Source: Prochlorococcus marinus str. MIT 9107 (GTDB lineage: Bacteria > Cyanobacteriota > Cyanobacteriia > PCC-6307 > Cyanobiaceae). From it: 64,000 nucleotides of DNA. The notes under the pieces were generated by a model. It worked only from the letters and a program-made list of their open reading frames with translations, did no database searches and was not told the DNA's origin. Both the position numbers and the translations under genes were made by a program. The stretch's first letter is position 1, and each line of letters starts with the position of its first letter. Below, piece by piece: positions 8,765-19,066 of this stretch. Location of the stretch: positions 1-64,000 of the forward strand of contig NZ_JNAI01000008.1 in assembly GCF_000759855.1 (NCBI RefSeq), written 5' to 3'.

Positions 8765-9907
8765 ATGATTATTAATTCACAAAAAAGATCATTTGGTAGA
8801 GGGGCGAAAGTGAGCTTATTCACTTTAGGGACAATGCGAGCAACTGAAAGTCTCGAAAAAATGTATAGCATAATAAAAAATGCATATTATGTAGGAATTA
8901 ACCATATAGAAACAGCACCTTCTTATGGTGATGCAGAAGCACTTATTGGAAATTCAATAAAAAAACTAGAAATAGAAGAGAATATAAAAGAAAAAAATTG
9001 GGTGATTACTTCCAAAATATTACCAAAGGGTGACTTTGACTTTTTAAAAAATAATTTTAAAAATTCTCTTAAAAATTTAAATCGCAAGAAAATTAATAAT
9101 CTTGCAATTCATGGACTCAACTTAAAAGAACATCTAGATTGGGTTCTTACTGGAGAGGGTAAGAAATTCATATCATGGATACTTGAAACGGGACTAGTTG
9201 ATCAAGTTGGTTTTAGTTCACACGGAAGTTATTCACTAATTAAAGATGCAATTAACTGTGAAGTTTTTAGTTTTTGTAGTCTACATTTACATTATTTAGA
9301 TCAATCTAAAATTACTTTGGCAGAGGATGCCATAAAAAAAGGTATGGGAGTATTAGCAATATCGCCTGCTGATAAAGGCGGTAGATTATATTCTCCAAGT
9401 GATATTTTGTTAGAGGCCTCTAAGCCTTTTCATCCATTAGAATTAGCGTATCGATTTCTTTTAGCAAAGGGCATTACAACTTTGTCCTTGGGGGCGTCAA
9501 ACAAAAAAGATTTTGAATTTGCTCATAAACTTAGAAACTCCTTTGAAAACCTTACAAAACTTGAAAAAAGAGCACTGAATAAAATTGAGGAAGTTGCTAA
9601 TGAAAGATTAAACTCAACCAAATGTGAACAATGCAGATGTTGTCTTCCATGCCCAAATGAAATACCTATTCCAGAAATACTTCGTTTAAGGAATATATCT
9701 ATTGGTTATGGCCAATTAGAATTTTCAAAAGAAAGGTACAATTTAATAGGAAAAGCTGGCCACTGGTGGGAAGAAAAAAATTCCTCATTTTGTCAAGAAT
9801 GCAATGAATGTTTGCCTAAATGTCCTAGTAAATTAGATATACCAAATTTATTAAAGCAAACCCATAACTTATTAATTGAAACTCCGACAAAAAGATTATG
9901 GGGTTAA
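8765..9907 (+). CDS. Aldo/keto reductase with C-terminal 4Fe-4S ferredoxin-like domain
   Basis: A 380-residue cytoplasmic oxidoreductase. Residues 1-~280 follow the aldo/keto reductase barrel: the strand HIETAPSYGDAE with the catalytic Asp/Tyr region, a nearby Lys in ITSKILPKGD, AIHGLNL for the catalytic His region, and GVLAISPADKGG. The last ~100 residues hold two cysteine clusters, CEQCRCCLPCP near 288 and CQECNECLPKCP near 346, which fit one or two iron-sulfur clusters. Its substrate is not known. The 3' end overlaps the convergent next gene by 12 bases. Confidence 0.88.
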   Translation: MIINSQKRSFGRGAKVSLFTLGTMRATESLEKMYSIIKNAYYVGINHIETAPSYGDAEALIGNSIKKLEIEENIKEKNWVITSKILPKGDFDFLKNNFKNSLKNLNRKKINNLAIHGLNLKEHLDWVLTGEGKKFISWILETGLVDQVGFSSHGSYSLIKDAINCEVFSFCSLHLHYLDQSKITLAEDAIKKGMGVLAISPADKGGRLYSPSDILLEASKPFHPLELAYRFLLAKGITTLSLGASNKKDFEFAHKLRNSFENLTKLEKRALNKIEEVANERLNSTKCEQCRCCLPCPNEIPIPEILRLRNISIGYGQLEFSKERYNLIGKAGHWWEEKNSSFCQECNECLPKCPSKLDIPNLLKQTHNLLIETPTKRLWG

Positions 9908-10894
9908 AGACTCATTCCAAAAATTTTTAAGATTAATTTTTTGTTCATTTGTTAGGGAAGGGAAAGACCAACTATTTTTCCAACATTTCTCAGAAGGCCC
10001 TGAGCTTGGGAACATATCAGATTTATATTTACTTTGTAAATAATCACTATTGAATGGTAGATACCAACCCTCGCTTACTAATTTATCTACTATTGATCTA
10101 TTTTCTAATGATTTAATCCATTTAATTAATATTGCATTATTTAGATTTGATCGACTAAGTAGAAAATGCCACATCAAAGGTACGCCTTGGCTTGGGAAAA
10201 CTAAAGAAAGCCTTGGATCTATTTTTAAATATTTTGAGCAAAGACTATAAGGAACTATTGCGACACAAGCATCAGAGTTAATTAACCAATTGAGCATATT
10301 TTTATCATCAAATAACATTGCTTGGCTTTTGAGTTTTTTTAAAGAATTAGAAGAATTAATTTTTTGAGCAATTGACAATATTATTCTGGGACTTTGTGGA
10401 AAAATAATTTTTCCAGTTAATTTTTTAGAAAGAAGAAAATCCCAAGAAGTTCTGGCTGAATTTATTAATTCTTTATTATTTTTGATGATAATTGTGTAAG
10501 GTACTACGCCAATAGGAAATAATTTACTTTTCTGATTTTGATTAAAACTTCCCAAAAAATCTATCGATCTCTTATCCAAATTTTCGATCAGTAGATATTC
10601 ATTTATTTTTTCAAATTCTGCAAAATCTATACTAGTAATCCATCCATCGTTTATTAAAGTAAAGTCAGAATTGAAAATTGCGTTTCTATTTTTTTGTAGC
10701 TGGATATTTTCAAAATTTATTTTTTCCTGCTTCCAATCTTTTGGAATCGTATCTTTAAAAGATTCTGGATAAAAAGAATTTTGAAGTGCAATTTTTACTT
10801 TATTAGGCAGACTACTGCAAGAGTTTAAAAGAAATAAAAACGAAAGCTTACCATAATTTAAAAATTCTCTTCTGGTTTCAAATTTTGAAAACAT
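9896..10894 (-). CDS. Predicted extracellular solute-binding lipoprotein (polyamine-binding-like)
   Basis: A 332-residue protein. The N-terminus has TRREFLNYGKLSFLFLLNSC: a twin-arginine-like pair, a hydrophobic stretch and a lipobox-like LLNSC with Cys at about residue 26, so it is probably an exported lipoprotein. The remainder resembles type 2 periplasmic binding proteins of the PotD class (INDGWITSIDFAEF, PIGVVPYTIII, KKLTGKIIFPQSPR, and a C-terminal SEGWYLPFN). No transporter membrane or ATPase gene is adjacent, so a transport role is inferred from fold-like features only. It begins directly after the UPF0284 gene stop (1-base spacing). Confidence 0.6.
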   Translation of the reverse strand: MFSKFETRREFLNYGKLSFLFLLNSCSSLPNKVKIALQNSFYPESFKDTIPKDWKQEKINFENIQLQKNRNAIFNSDFTLINDGWITSIDFAEFEKINEYLLIENLDKRSIDFLGSFNQNQKSKLFPIGVVPYTIIIKNNKELINSARTSWDFLLSKKLTGKIIFPQSPRIILSIAQKINSSNSLKKLKSQAMLFDDKNMLNWLINSDACVAIVPYSLCSKYLKIDPRLSLVFPSQGVPLMWHFLLSRSNLNNAILIKWIKSLENRSIVDKLVSEGWYLPFNSDYLQSKYKSDMFPSSGPSEKCWKNSWSFPSLTNEQKINLKNFWNESLTP

Positions 10895-12067
10895 TTAGCA
10901 ATCCTTCTCTAAAGAAATTTGACCTAGGCTCTTCATCTTTTCCAGATTTTGTTGACACAATGAAACTATTTCTTCATTTTTAAATCCATCTAAGAAAGCA
11001 AGCAATGATATTCCACCAGCACCTACACCTTCTTTTACATGTCCTAATTCATAATCCTTAAATTCTTTGTATTTTGAAGATTTGAAATTTAAAGGACTTG
11101 CTAAACCTAATAATTTGACATCATATTTTTCATTAATTAGATTTAATAAATTATTTAGAGAATTATCTTTCAAAAGCCACCCAGTTGTCGCAATAAAAAC
11201 ATCTTCAATAAAATTATCTTCATTTTTTAAATCTATGAATTCTAATACAAGCGAAATGATCGCTAACATCTGACTCCCCCCAGACAATATGACAGGTTGT
11301 TTTGCTAACCTGGCACCAATTAATAGACCCATTGAGAAAGCTTGGAAAGGATCACCTACCGCCGCAACAACATCAAAAGAGTCAAAATCGTTCTTGAGAT
11401 TTGAATTTAAAAGTCCTTTTTGAACTACTTTTCTTCTTAGTTCTCTCGGCGCTTTAAATAAACTACTCCCTACTAAATTAGAAACCCGCAGACTAAAAGC
11501 TTCCATTACTGCCTGAGCAGTTGTGGTTCCCCCTGGTACAGATTCAGAAATTAAAATGGGTTGTTTTGATGATTTTCCTATCGCGAGTCCTCTTTCATAG
11601 AGATTTATAACTCTCTCTTTGGACATAGATTTACCAGTAGTAAGACAATTTGATGGACCCAAATCTCTATCTTCTACAACCAAATGGTTAAAATAAGGCT
11701 TTACTCCTATTCCCAGAGGAACAATAACTGGATAAATATTTATAAGCTTTGAACAAACATGGCTTATTAGGGCAGGAGTTACTCCTGCATTGAGGAGAGG
11801 CAATTTATATCTATGATCTTTTGAAGCACCCTTAATCAAAAATTCGGCATCTGCGAGAGCAGTTTTTCTCCTTGATTTTGCATTAATACCTGCAGCGGAA
11901 ATTCCTGGAATTTGAGATGTATTAGTGCCTGCAATTACAAGAAATATTTTGAAATTATTTATATTCTTTTTAAGTATTTCTATCTTATTACTTTGACTTT
12001 TTTTATTGGATGCATTACCAAAAAAATTTATCCCTAATTCTGTACTGTACATTCTTATTCTTTTCAA
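10895..12067 (-). CDS. CobT-like phosphoribosyltransferase family protein (UPF0284)
   Basis: A 390-residue protein of the nicotinate-nucleotide:dimethylbenzimidazole phosphoribosyltransferase superfamily, in the cyanobacterial/archaeal branch named UPF0284. Visible signatures are the glycine-rich VIAGTNTSQIPGISAAG at about residues 44-60, SVPGGTTTAQAVM near 180, AAVGDPFQAFSMGLLIGA and ILSGGSQMLAI. In bacteria CobT activates the lower cobamide ligand; whether this branch does the same with adenine in pseudocobalamin makers is inference. The start overlaps the stop of the upstream membrane protein gene by 4 bases. Confidence 0.85.
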   Translation of the reverse strand: MKRIRMYSTELGINFFGNASNKKSQSNKIEILKKNINNFKIFLVIAGTNTSQIPGISAAGINAKSRRKTALADAEFLIKGASKDHRYKLPLLNAGVTPALISHVCSKLINIYPVIVPLGIGVKPYFNHLVVEDRDLGPSNCLTTGKSMSKERVINLYERGLAIGKSSKQPILISESVPGGTTTAQAVMEAFSLRVSNLVGSSLFKAPRELRRKVVQKGLLNSNLKNDFDSFDVVAAVGDPFQAFSMGLLIGARLAKQPVILSGGSQMLAIISLVLEFIDLKNEDNFIEDVFIATTGWLLKDNSLNNLLNLINEKYDVKLLGLASPLNFKSSKYKEFKDYELGHVKEGVGAGGISLLAFLDGFKNEEIVSLCQQNLEKMKSLGQISLEKDC

Positions 12068-12702
12068 TTATTTAAATCAACTAAACTATTTAATAATCTT
12101 GGAGGATCTGGGATAGTTAATTTAAATCTAGGAAACAGAGAATAAGCAACTACATGTACCGTTAAAACATAAACTATTTCTTGAAAAATTATCAATAGAA
12201 TTGCACCTAATTGAATGCTTACAATTGAGGGATATAAAGGCAAATGAAATAGGCCAATAAACTTTTCTATTAGACCATAACTTGCTCTTGTAATTAAGAC
12301 CCACAGATTATCTCCAACCAACGTAGATAATGCTATTACTCGCAGAAAAAAACCGAGGGTTCCAATAATAACTCCTATAGTTAAACTTAGTCTCCAAATC
12401 TTTTTATTAAACCAACACCATCCCAACCAAAAAGCTAAAATCCCATAAGGGAATAAAAATAAGGTTCCTCTAATAGGACCCATAATTATTAGTAGAAGTA
12501 GAAATTGTATTAGGATACCTTCCAATGCAGTTTTAGTTCCTCTTCTTAAGTGCAATAAGATCATTGGTAGGGGTAAAATCAACCTTAATAAAGCACCCCC
12601 AATTGGTAAATAATATAATGCAACCCATAATAGGGACGAAAGAGATGCTAAATATGATGTTTCAACAATATTTAAAGCTTCGGTTTTTGTTTTTATTTTC
12701 AT
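12064..12702 (-). CDS. Conserved membrane protein, DUF2232-like
   Basis: A 212-residue protein with about six hydrophobic segments. It shows features of the DUF2232 family of cyanobacterial and Gram-positive membrane proteins: an N-terminal run of small hydrophobic residues after a short acidic leader, PIGGALLRLILPLPMILLHLRRG at about residues 33-55, and FPYGILAFWLGW. It ends overlapping the UPF0284 start by 4 bases, so the two are probably co-translated. Its function is unknown; an ECF-type substrate-binding fold has been suggested for such proteins but nothing here proves it. Confidence 0.75.
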   Translation of the reverse strand: MKIKTKTEALNIVETSYLASLSSLLWVALYYLPIGGALLRLILPLPMILLHLRRGTKTALEGILIQFLLLLIIMGPIRGTLFLFPYGILAFWLGWCWFNKKIWRLSLTIGVIIGTLGFFLRVIALSTLVGDNLWVLITRASYGLIEKFIGLFHLPLYPSIVSIQLGAILLIIFQEIVYVLTVHVVAYSLFPRFKLTIPDPPRLLNSLVDLNN

Positions 12703-12724
12703 TATTTTGTTGAATATCTTTTAT

Positions 12725-13210
12725 TTAATTTTTATTCATAATTTTATTTTTTGAATCTAAAATACGTTCAATCTTTTCTATTTCAAAATTTACCTCAGAA
12801 TTTCTTAATATGTTAGTCAAATCTTCAGTAGGATCTTTTGGATCTACATCTTTTAAGATTAATATTATTTTGTAACTTTGAAGCTCAATTTTTCTTTTTT
12901 TTGAAGAATTCTTAATTTTGTTATTTTTTTCTTTTTGTATCTTTTCCAAACTTATATCTTTTTTATTTTCCAGAACAGATTTAGGCTTTTCTAATTTTTT
13001 TCTTTTTTGATAATTTTTATCATTAATCTCTTTATTTTCTTGTAATAAAAGTTTTTTATTCTCTAAATTCTTTTGCGAATCATCATCTTGACTTATTTTT
13101 TCTAAATCATTAAAACTACTTTCAAGAAAATTCCCAATTCTCCCTCCAGAGCATGATTGCAATAAAATTAAAAAAATTAATAAAAAAAATTCTTTTTTTT
13201 TAAAAATCAT
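12725..13210 (-). CDS. Small lysine/glutamate-rich lipoprotein of unknown function
   Basis: A 161-residue protein. The N-terminus has two lysines, a hydrophobic run and LLQSCSGG, a plausible lipobox with Cys near residue 20. The body is strongly charged, rich in Lys, Glu, Asn and Asp with long low-complexity stretches (about residues 35-110), followed by a more ordered C-terminal ~50 residues (YKIILILKDVDPKDPTEDLT). It sits 9 bases after topA in the sense of a minus-strand series topA, this gene, DUF2232, UPF0284. I do not recognise a known family. Confidence 0.7.
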   Translation of the reverse strand: MIFKKKEFFLLIFLILLQSCSGGRIGNFLESSFNDLEKISQDDDSQKNLENKKLLLQENKEINDKNYQKRKKLEKPKSVLENKKDISLEKIQKEKNNKIKNSSKKRKIELQSYKIILILKDVDPKDPTEDLTNILRNSEVNFEIEKIERILDSKNKIMNKN

Positions 13211-13218
13211 ATTTTTTT

Positions 13219-15825
13219 CTAACTTTTCTTTTTTCTTGTAATTTTTTTATTTCTTATTTTTGTGTTTTTTGTAATAGATCCTTTTTTATCTTTGAGTTTT
13301 TCTTCCAGAAGAACTACCGCTTCATCTATAGAAAATTTTTCTAAATCAGTATCTTTAGCAAGCGAAACATTAGTTTTGCCACACTTTAAATAGACACCAT
13401 ATCTTCCATTTAATATTTGGATTTTTTCTTTAAATTCCTTTGGTTTTCCAAAGTCTTTAAGTACCTCTTGACCACCTCTACCCATTTTTGGCATCGCAAG
13501 AATTTCTAATGCTCGTTTTATATCAACTGTAAAAACATCATCTTCTTTCTTTAATGATCTGTTTTCAGATTCATTTTCATTTTTAATCCATTTAATATAA
13601 GGGCCAAATCTTCCTCTATCAGCCTCAACAACCCCTCCTTCAGGATGAACTCCTAACAATCTAGGCAAACTTAAAAGTACTAGAGCCTCATCTAGAGTTA
13701 GATTATCAGTTTTTAACTCTTTCGGTAATGAAGCTCTTCTTGGTTTAGCTTTATCTTGATCATTATTCCCCAATTGTACGTAAGGTCCATAAGGACCAAA
13801 TCTTAAATAGACTTTTTCACCAGTTTTTGGATCAGTGCCAAGATCTGATGGGCCACTTAAAATTTGATCAACTTGCTTTATGTCTAAATCTCCAGGAGTA
13901 ATATCCATTGGAAGATTACCTTTAGCCTGAATTTCATTACCAGATTCATCAATTTTTGTACCCTCTAGCCAAGGTCCGTTAGACCCTATTCTGACTACGC
14001 AAGGAAGGTCATCGAAATCAACTTGTCTATAAGCTTTACCATCAATATCACCCTCTGTTTTCTGAACTTTCACCTCCAGACCATTTTTACCTTTATAGAA
14101 AGTCTCGAGGTATGGTAGCCACTCAAGATTACCGGAAGATATTTCATCCAATGAAGATTCCATTTTTGCAGTAAAAGTAGTATCAACTAGATCAGGAAAA
14201 TGTTCTTCCAATAGAGCGGTAACAGCAAAAGCTGTAAACGTTGGAGCCAAAGTATTGGAAGATATATTTGCATAACCTCTATCCACAATTGTCCCAATAA
14301 TGCTTGCATAGGTAGAAGGTCTTCCAATCCCTTCTTTTTCAAGAACTTTAACTAATGCAGCCTCTGTATATCTAGCAGGCGGTTTGGTTTCATGAAAAGT
14401 AGATTCCTTATTAGTAACTTCAAGACACGTTCCAGTTGTTAAGTTTGGGAGAATAATTTCTTGTTGTTCAAGGGATGAACTTGGGTCATCACTTCCCTCG
14501 ACATAAGCTCTGAAGAATCCTGCGAAATCAATACTTTTCCCGCTAGATTTAAATAATCCATCCCCTACACTAATTTCAGCATTAATCATTGTTAGCCTAG
14601 CTTCCGCCATTTGACTAGCTACAGTTCTTTTCCAAATTAAATCGTAAAGAGATAAGTCTCTACCAGTTAAATTAGTTTCCTTTGGTGTTTTAAATACCTC
14701 ACCTGCCGGCCTAATAGCTTCGTGTGCTTCTTGAGCATTTCTTGCAGATGAATTGAATTGTCTTGGTGAATTAGACAAATATTCTTTCCCATACATGGAA
14801 CTGACACATTCTCTAGCAGCTCTTGTTGCTTGTTCGGAAAGATGAACTGAATCAGTCCTCATATATGTTATGAAACCTCTCTCATATAGCCCTTGTGCAC
14901 ATCTCATAGTTTCTCTTGCGGATAAACGAAGCTTCCTGTTCGCTTCTTGTTGCAATGTACTTGTTGTAAATGGAGGAACTGGCTTACGAATGGATGGTTT
15001 TTTTTCGATTTTTGAGACTAACCAATCCTCAGAGGAAAAAGTCTTTAATAAATCATTTACTTTTTCTTCTCCAATTATTAAAGATTTATTTCCTTGTTTT
15101 AATTTGCCAGTCTGTTCATCGAAATCTGAACCATTAGAAATTCTTTGACCGTTTAAGCTAAATAATTTAGTTTCGAAAGAAATATTATCTTTTACTAGGG
15201 AAGCTTTAATCCCCCAGTAACTAGCTTTTTTAAAGGATCTTCTTTCTCTCTCTCTTCTAACAAGAAGTCTTACAGAAACTGATTGAACACGGCCAGCAGA
15301 TAATCGGGGGGCCACCTTCTTCCAAAGTAAAGGAGATAATTCATATCCAAAAAGCCTGTCCAAGATTCTTCTAGTTTCTTGAGCCTGAACAAGTTCCATA
15401 TCAATTTCTCTTGTTTGATCTAAAGCATTATTTATTGCCTTTTTTGTGATTTCATGAAAAACCATTCTCTTAGTTGGTATTTTAGGCTTAAGAATTTGCA
15501 GAAGATGCCAGCTAATACTCTCTCCCTCTCTGTCTTCATCAGTTGCCAGTAATAATTGGGTCGCATTTTTCAATGCATCTTTAAGCTCTTTAACAACCTT
15601 TTTCTTATCTTTTGGAACTATATAAAGTGGTTCAAAATTTTCCGTTGTATTAACTCCTATTCTTGACCATTTTTCCTTTTTAACTGCAGCAGGAATTTCG
15701 GCAGCTCCTTTTGGAAGATCTCTTACGTGCCCCATTGAAGCAAGAACTTCAAAATTAGAAGGCAAAAACTTTCTTATAGTTTTTGCTTTGGTGGGACTTT
15801 CAACAATAACAAGTGTGTGATCCAA
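13219..15825 (-). CDS. topA: DNA topoisomerase I
   Basis: An 868-residue type IA topoisomerase that relaxes negative supercoils. The TOPRIM domain opens the protein (LVIVESPTKAKTIRKFLP) and holds TDEDREGESISWH near residue 95; the active-site Tyr is in GFITYMRTDS at about residue 320. The C-terminal third contains several topoisomerase C-terminal repeats with the FGPYGPYVQLG-type motif rather than tetracysteine zinc fingers, as in other cyanobacteria, and ends in a Lys/Arg tail. It is divergent from ndhB with 175 bases between. Confidence 0.97.
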   Translation of the reverse strand: MDHTLVIVESPTKAKTIRKFLPSNFEVLASMGHVRDLPKGAAEIPAAVKKEKWSRIGVNTTENFEPLYIVPKDKKKVVKELKDALKNATQLLLATDEDREGESISWHLLQILKPKIPTKRMVFHEITKKAINNALDQTREIDMELVQAQETRRILDRLFGYELSPLLWKKVAPRLSAGRVQSVSVRLLVRRERERRSFKKASYWGIKASLVKDNISFETKLFSLNGQRISNGSDFDEQTGKLKQGNKSLIIGEEKVNDLLKTFSSEDWLVSKIEKKPSIRKPVPPFTTSTLQQEANRKLRLSARETMRCAQGLYERGFITYMRTDSVHLSEQATRAARECVSSMYGKEYLSNSPRQFNSSARNAQEAHEAIRPAGEVFKTPKETNLTGRDLSLYDLIWKRTVASQMAEARLTMINAEISVGDGLFKSSGKSIDFAGFFRAYVEGSDDPSSSLEQQEIILPNLTTGTCLEVTNKESTFHETKPPARYTEAALVKVLEKEGIGRPSTYASIIGTIVDRGYANISSNTLAPTFTAFAVTALLEEHFPDLVDTTFTAKMESSLDEISSGNLEWLPYLETFYKGKNGLEVKVQKTEGDIDGKAYRQVDFDDLPCVVRIGSNGPWLEGTKIDESGNEIQAKGNLPMDITPGDLDIKQVDQILSGPSDLGTDPKTGEKVYLRFGPYGPYVQLGNNDQDKAKPRRASLPKELKTDNLTLDEALVLLSLPRLLGVHPEGGVVEADRGRFGPYIKWIKNENESENRSLKKEDDVFTVDIKRALEILAMPKMGRGGQEVLKDFGKPKEFKEKIQILNGRYGVYLKCGKTNVSLAKDTDLEKFSIDEAVVLLEEKLKDKKGSITKNTKIRNKKITRKKKS

Positions 15826-15910
15826 GGTTTATTTCAAAAATTGGTGTTTTTGTTCAGTTAGGGCATATTATGATTATTTTAAGCTTTTTCAATTAATTTC
15901 TTTTGAAAAT

Positions 15911-15938
15911 TTCAAAAATCATACCCACAAATTATAAT
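15911..15938 (+). promoter_or_regulatory. Candidate sigma-70-type promoter of ndhB
   Basis: TATAAT at 15933-15938 is preceded after 16 bases by TTCAAA at 15911-15916, a 4-of-6 match to the -35 consensus. It would place a start site roughly 55 bases before the ndhB GTG. It lies in the topA-ndhB divergent region. The match is by eye in very AT-rich DNA. Confidence 0.4.
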
Positions 15939-16000
15939 TAAATTAAGATTAACTCTTAGACCCTTACAATCAAACATTTAATTTAATCCAATTTAATAAA

Positions 16001-17521
16001 GTGCCCAACGAAATCTTTTCAATTAATTTAAATGCTCAAGCCATTATTCCAGAGGCTTTTATCTTACTAGGTATTGTTGGGACACTTCTTGTAGATTTAG
16101 CGGGAGAAAAAACTGCCTCAAAATGGACACCAATAATTTGCTATTTATCAATTGGAAGCGCTCTTGTTAGCTTGGTCTTACAGTGGAGTAATCCAGTTGA
16201 GAGTGCATTTCTTGGATCCTTTAATTCAGATAATTTAGCAATCGCATTTAGAGCAATAATATCTTTATCAACTTTAATTTCTTTACTTATAAGTTGGCGT
16301 TATACAGAACAAAGTGGTAGCCCTATTGGAGAATTCGCAGCGATAGTTCTTTCGGCAACTCTTGGAGCAATGCTTTTGTGTGGATCTACTGACCTTATTA
16401 GTATATTCATATCTCTTGAGACTTTATCGGTGGCGAGCTATTTACTCTCTGGGTACCTCAAGAGAGATCCACGAAGTTCAGAGGCAGCTTTAAAATATTT
16501 GCTTGTTGGGTCTGCTGCTGCTGCTGTCTATTTGTATGGCTCCTCTTTTCTTTATGGATTAAGTGGTTCAACAAATTTAGCAATAATTGGTTCTGAGATT
16601 ATCAACAAACCCTCATTCATTACTTCTCTAGCTCTCGTATTTGTCTTATCAACCGTTGCTTTTAAAATCGCTGCAGTTCCCTTTCATCAATGGACTCCTG
16701 ATGTGTATGAGGGATCACCTACACCTGTAGTAGCTTTTTTATCTGTCGGGTCAAAAACAGCAGGGTTCGCATTTGCGATAAGAATATTGAGCACTACTTT
16801 CTCTTCTTTCGATGAAGAATGGAAACTTTTATTTACTATTTTAGCCATATTGAGCATGGCTCTTGGAAATGTTGTAGCCCTTGCTCAAACCTCAATGAAA
16901 AGGATGTTAGCTTACAGTTCTATTGGACAAGCTGGATTTGTAATGATTGGAATAGTATCTGGGACCCAAGATGGTTTATCAGCTGGTGTTTTATATTTAG
17001 CTGCATATTTGTTTATGAATTTAGGTGCTTTTTCATGTGTAATACTTTTCTCTCTAAAAACTGGTTCTGACAGAATTCTTGATTACTCAGGACTTTACCA
17101 AAAAGATCCTCTCATTACATTAGGATTAAGCCTTTGTCTTCTTTCTCTTGGAGGTTTACCTCCAATGCTGGGATTTTTTGGAAAGATTTATTTATTCTTT
17201 GCTGGTTGGGCTAATCATCAATATCTATTAGTAATCGTTGGACTAGTAACTTCAGTTATTTCTATTTATTACTATATTTCAGTGATAAAAATGATGGTAG
17301 TTAAAGAACCACAGGAAGCATCTGAAATAGTCAAATCATATCCTGAAATTAATTGGGGAATTGTAGGGTTGCCTCCCTTGAGAGTTGCACTTTATACTTG
17401 CGTGGCAGTTACAGCTCTTGGAGGAATTCTTTCTAACCCTCTTTTTAAATTAGCTAATACAGCAGTTTCAGAAACTCCTTTTTTACAAGATATTATTGCT
17501 ATAACAAACAATATTTCCTAG
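16001..17521 (+). CDS. ndhB: NAD(P)H-quinone oxidoreductase subunit 2 (NDH-1 NdhB)
   Basis: A 506-residue antiporter-like subunit of the thylakoid NDH-1 complex, which runs cyclic electron flow and respiration and drives CO2-uptake forms. About fourteen membrane helices are present; conserved motifs include [11 protein letters not shown] with the essential Glu, [18 protein letters not shown] with Lys/His proton-path residues, and [12 protein letters not shown]. The start is GTG at 16001, which gives the usual N-terminus ([12 protein letters not shown]). It is followed 16 bases later by an ABC ATPase gene on the same strand. Confidence 0.97.
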   Translation: MPNEIFSINLNAQAIIPEAFILLGIVGTLLVDLAGEKTASKWTPIICYLSIGSALVSLVLQWSNPVESAFLGSFNSDNLAIAFRAIISLSTLISLLISWRYTEQSGSPIGEFAAIVLSATLGAMLLCGSTDLISIFISLETLSVASYLLSGYLKRDPRSSEAALKYLLVGSAAAAVYLYGSSFLYGLSGSTNLAIIGSEIINKPSFITSLALVFVLSTVAFKIAAVPFHQWTPDVYEGSPTPVVAFLSVGSKTAGFAFAIRILSTTFSSFDEEWKLLFTILAILSMALGNVVALAQTSMKRMLAYSSIGQAGFVMIGIVSGTQDGLSAGVLYLAAYLFMNLGAFSCVILFSLKTGSDRILDYSGLYQKDPLITLGLSLCLLSLGGLPPMLGFFGKIYLFFAGWANHQYLLVIVGLVTSVISIYYYISVIKMMVVKEPQEASEIVKSYPEINWGIVGLPPLRVALYTCVAVTALGGILSNPLFKLANTAVSETPFLQDIIAITNNIS

Positions 17522-17537
17522 AAGAATTTTTGAATAA

Positions 17538-18224
17538 ATGTCTAAGAAAGTCGCAAGTTTAGAAAGAATATCTAAAACCTATGGTAAAGATGATCTAACT
17601 GTTAAAGCCTTAGACAGCATAAACTTAGAAATTTATAAAGGTGACTATTTAGCTGTAATGGGAGCAAGTGGCTCAGGCAAAAGTACCGCAATGAATATTA
17701 TTGGATGTCTAGATAGACCATCTGAAGGCGTTTATAAATTGAATGGTATTCCTGTTGAAAAATTATCTGATGATGAGCTAGCGGAGATACGAAACCAAAA
17801 ATTAGGCTTCGTTTTTCAACAATTTCATCTTCTTTCAGACGCAACAGCTCTTGAGAACGTAATTTTACCGATGATTTATGCTGGTATTGAACCTGAGCAA
17901 AGATTAGAGATAGGTAAGAATGCTTTAAAAAAAGTTGGCCTTTCTGAAAGAATGAATAATCGCCCAAACCAATTATCAGGAGGTCAACAACAACGAGTGG
18001 CGATTGCTAGGGCTATCATCAATAACCCTGCAATATTATTAGCAGACGAACCTACTGGAGCACTAGATTCAAAAACAACTGAAGATGTACTAGATCTTTT
18101 TGACAAACTGCATGAATCTGGAATAACTATAGTTTTAGTTACGCACGAAGATGAAGTAGCAAATCGCGCAAAAAAAATAGCCAAATTTAAAGATGGAAGA
18201 ATAGTTGAATTAAAAGTAAATTAA
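17538..18224 (+). CDS. ABC transporter ATPase, LolD/MacB/DevA type
   Basis: A 228-residue ATPase of the lipoprotein-release/macrolide-export class. Walker A GASGSGKST lies at about residues 40-48, the Q-loop in FVFQQFHLL, the signature LSGGQQQRVAIARA near 145, Walker B LLADEPTGALD and the switch His in VTHE. The usual permease (MacB- or DevC-like) is not adjacent in this window, so its partner must be elsewhere. It is convergent with birA, with 2 bases between stops. Confidence 0.9.
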   Translation: MSKKVASLERISKTYGKDDLTVKALDSINLEIYKGDYLAVMGASGSGKSTAMNIIGCLDRPSEGVYKLNGIPVEKLSDDELAEIRNQKLGFVFQQFHLLSDATALENVILPMIYAGIEPEQRLEIGKNALKKVGLSERMNNRPNQLSGGQQQRVAIARAIINNPAILLADEPTGALDSKTTEDVLDLFDKLHESGITIVLVTHEDEVANRAKKIAKFKDGRIVELKVN

Positions 18225-18226
18225 AT

Positions 18227-18976
18227 TCAGAACCTTCTAATTACCTTCAATTGAGTTTCATTTTTAATTCTTAAATTCCCGTTCGAATCAATATCTTCAA
18301 TTTTCCATATATGAGGACAAAAACCACTAGGTAAAAATCTTTTAGTGAGGAACTTATTTGCCGATTTGATCACATATTCTTTTTCGTTATTACATTCAAC
18401 TGAATCATGAAAAGCTTTAAGAACTTTAGCTGTCCAATAATGTTCATTAATATTCTTAGTTTGAAGTACTTTTGATAATGAAATTCCTTCTGATGGAGTG
18501 TAATTTAAAACATTCATACCAAGACCTACTCTTACATAAATAATTTCCTTTCCTCTCGTTATCACCCTTGGTAAAAATCCAATCAACTTTTTTGAACCAA
18601 AGAAAATATCATTTGGCCATTTCAAACAAACATTTATATTTTCTTGTCTAAGCATTTCACATATCTTAATTCCTAAAGACAAATTAAATATTTGGCTTAT
18701 AAATTCTTTTGAAAATATTGGGTAAGCTGCACTTAACCAAATCCCTCCTTTTGGGGAAACCCAAGTTCTTGAGTTTTGGCCAAAACCTGAGAACTGTTCT
18801 CTTGCTATTATAGCTACTGGCTGGTTTCTCTTAATTTCAGAATATCCAAGCCAGTTTGTTAGCTCATTTTCAGTACTTTTGCATTTTATTTTGTAATGAA
18901 GCCTCCAACGTGGATATTGACCCTGAATTTTCTTTAAATAAAAAAGTGTCTTAGCTCCAGATCCAATAAATTTCAC
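18227..18976 (-). CDS. birA: Biotin--[acetyl-CoA-carboxylase] ligase
   Basis: A 249-residue monofunctional biotin protein ligase. The biotinoyl-AMP loop region is AREQFSGFGQNSRTWVSP at about residues 57-74, which departs from the usual GRGRxxR core but keeps the R-x-W-x-SP part; the catalytic KWPNDI motif follows near 120. No N-terminal helix-turn-helix is present, so it is the non-repressor type. It attaches biotin to the acetyl-CoA carboxylase carrier protein. It is divergent from the DciA-like gene. Confidence 0.85.
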   Translation of the reverse strand: MKFIGSGAKTLFYLKKIQGQYPRWRLHYKIKCKSTENELTNWLGYSEIKRNQPVAIIAREQFSGFGQNSRTWVSPKGGIWLSAAYPIFSKEFISQIFNLSLGIKICEMLRQENINVCLKWPNDIFFGSKKLIGFLPRVITRGKEIIYVRVGLGMNVLNYTPSEGISLSKVLQTKNINEHYWTAKVLKAFHDSVECNNEKEYVIKSANKFLTKRFLPSGFCPHIWKIEDIDSNGNLRIKNETQLKVIRRF

Positions 18977-19066
18977 AAATTCTTTATTAAAACAACGAGC
19001 ATCTTTTTGAAGATTATATTAACTTTAATCTTAATAAGTAAATTTTACAAATTGTACAAAAAGTAT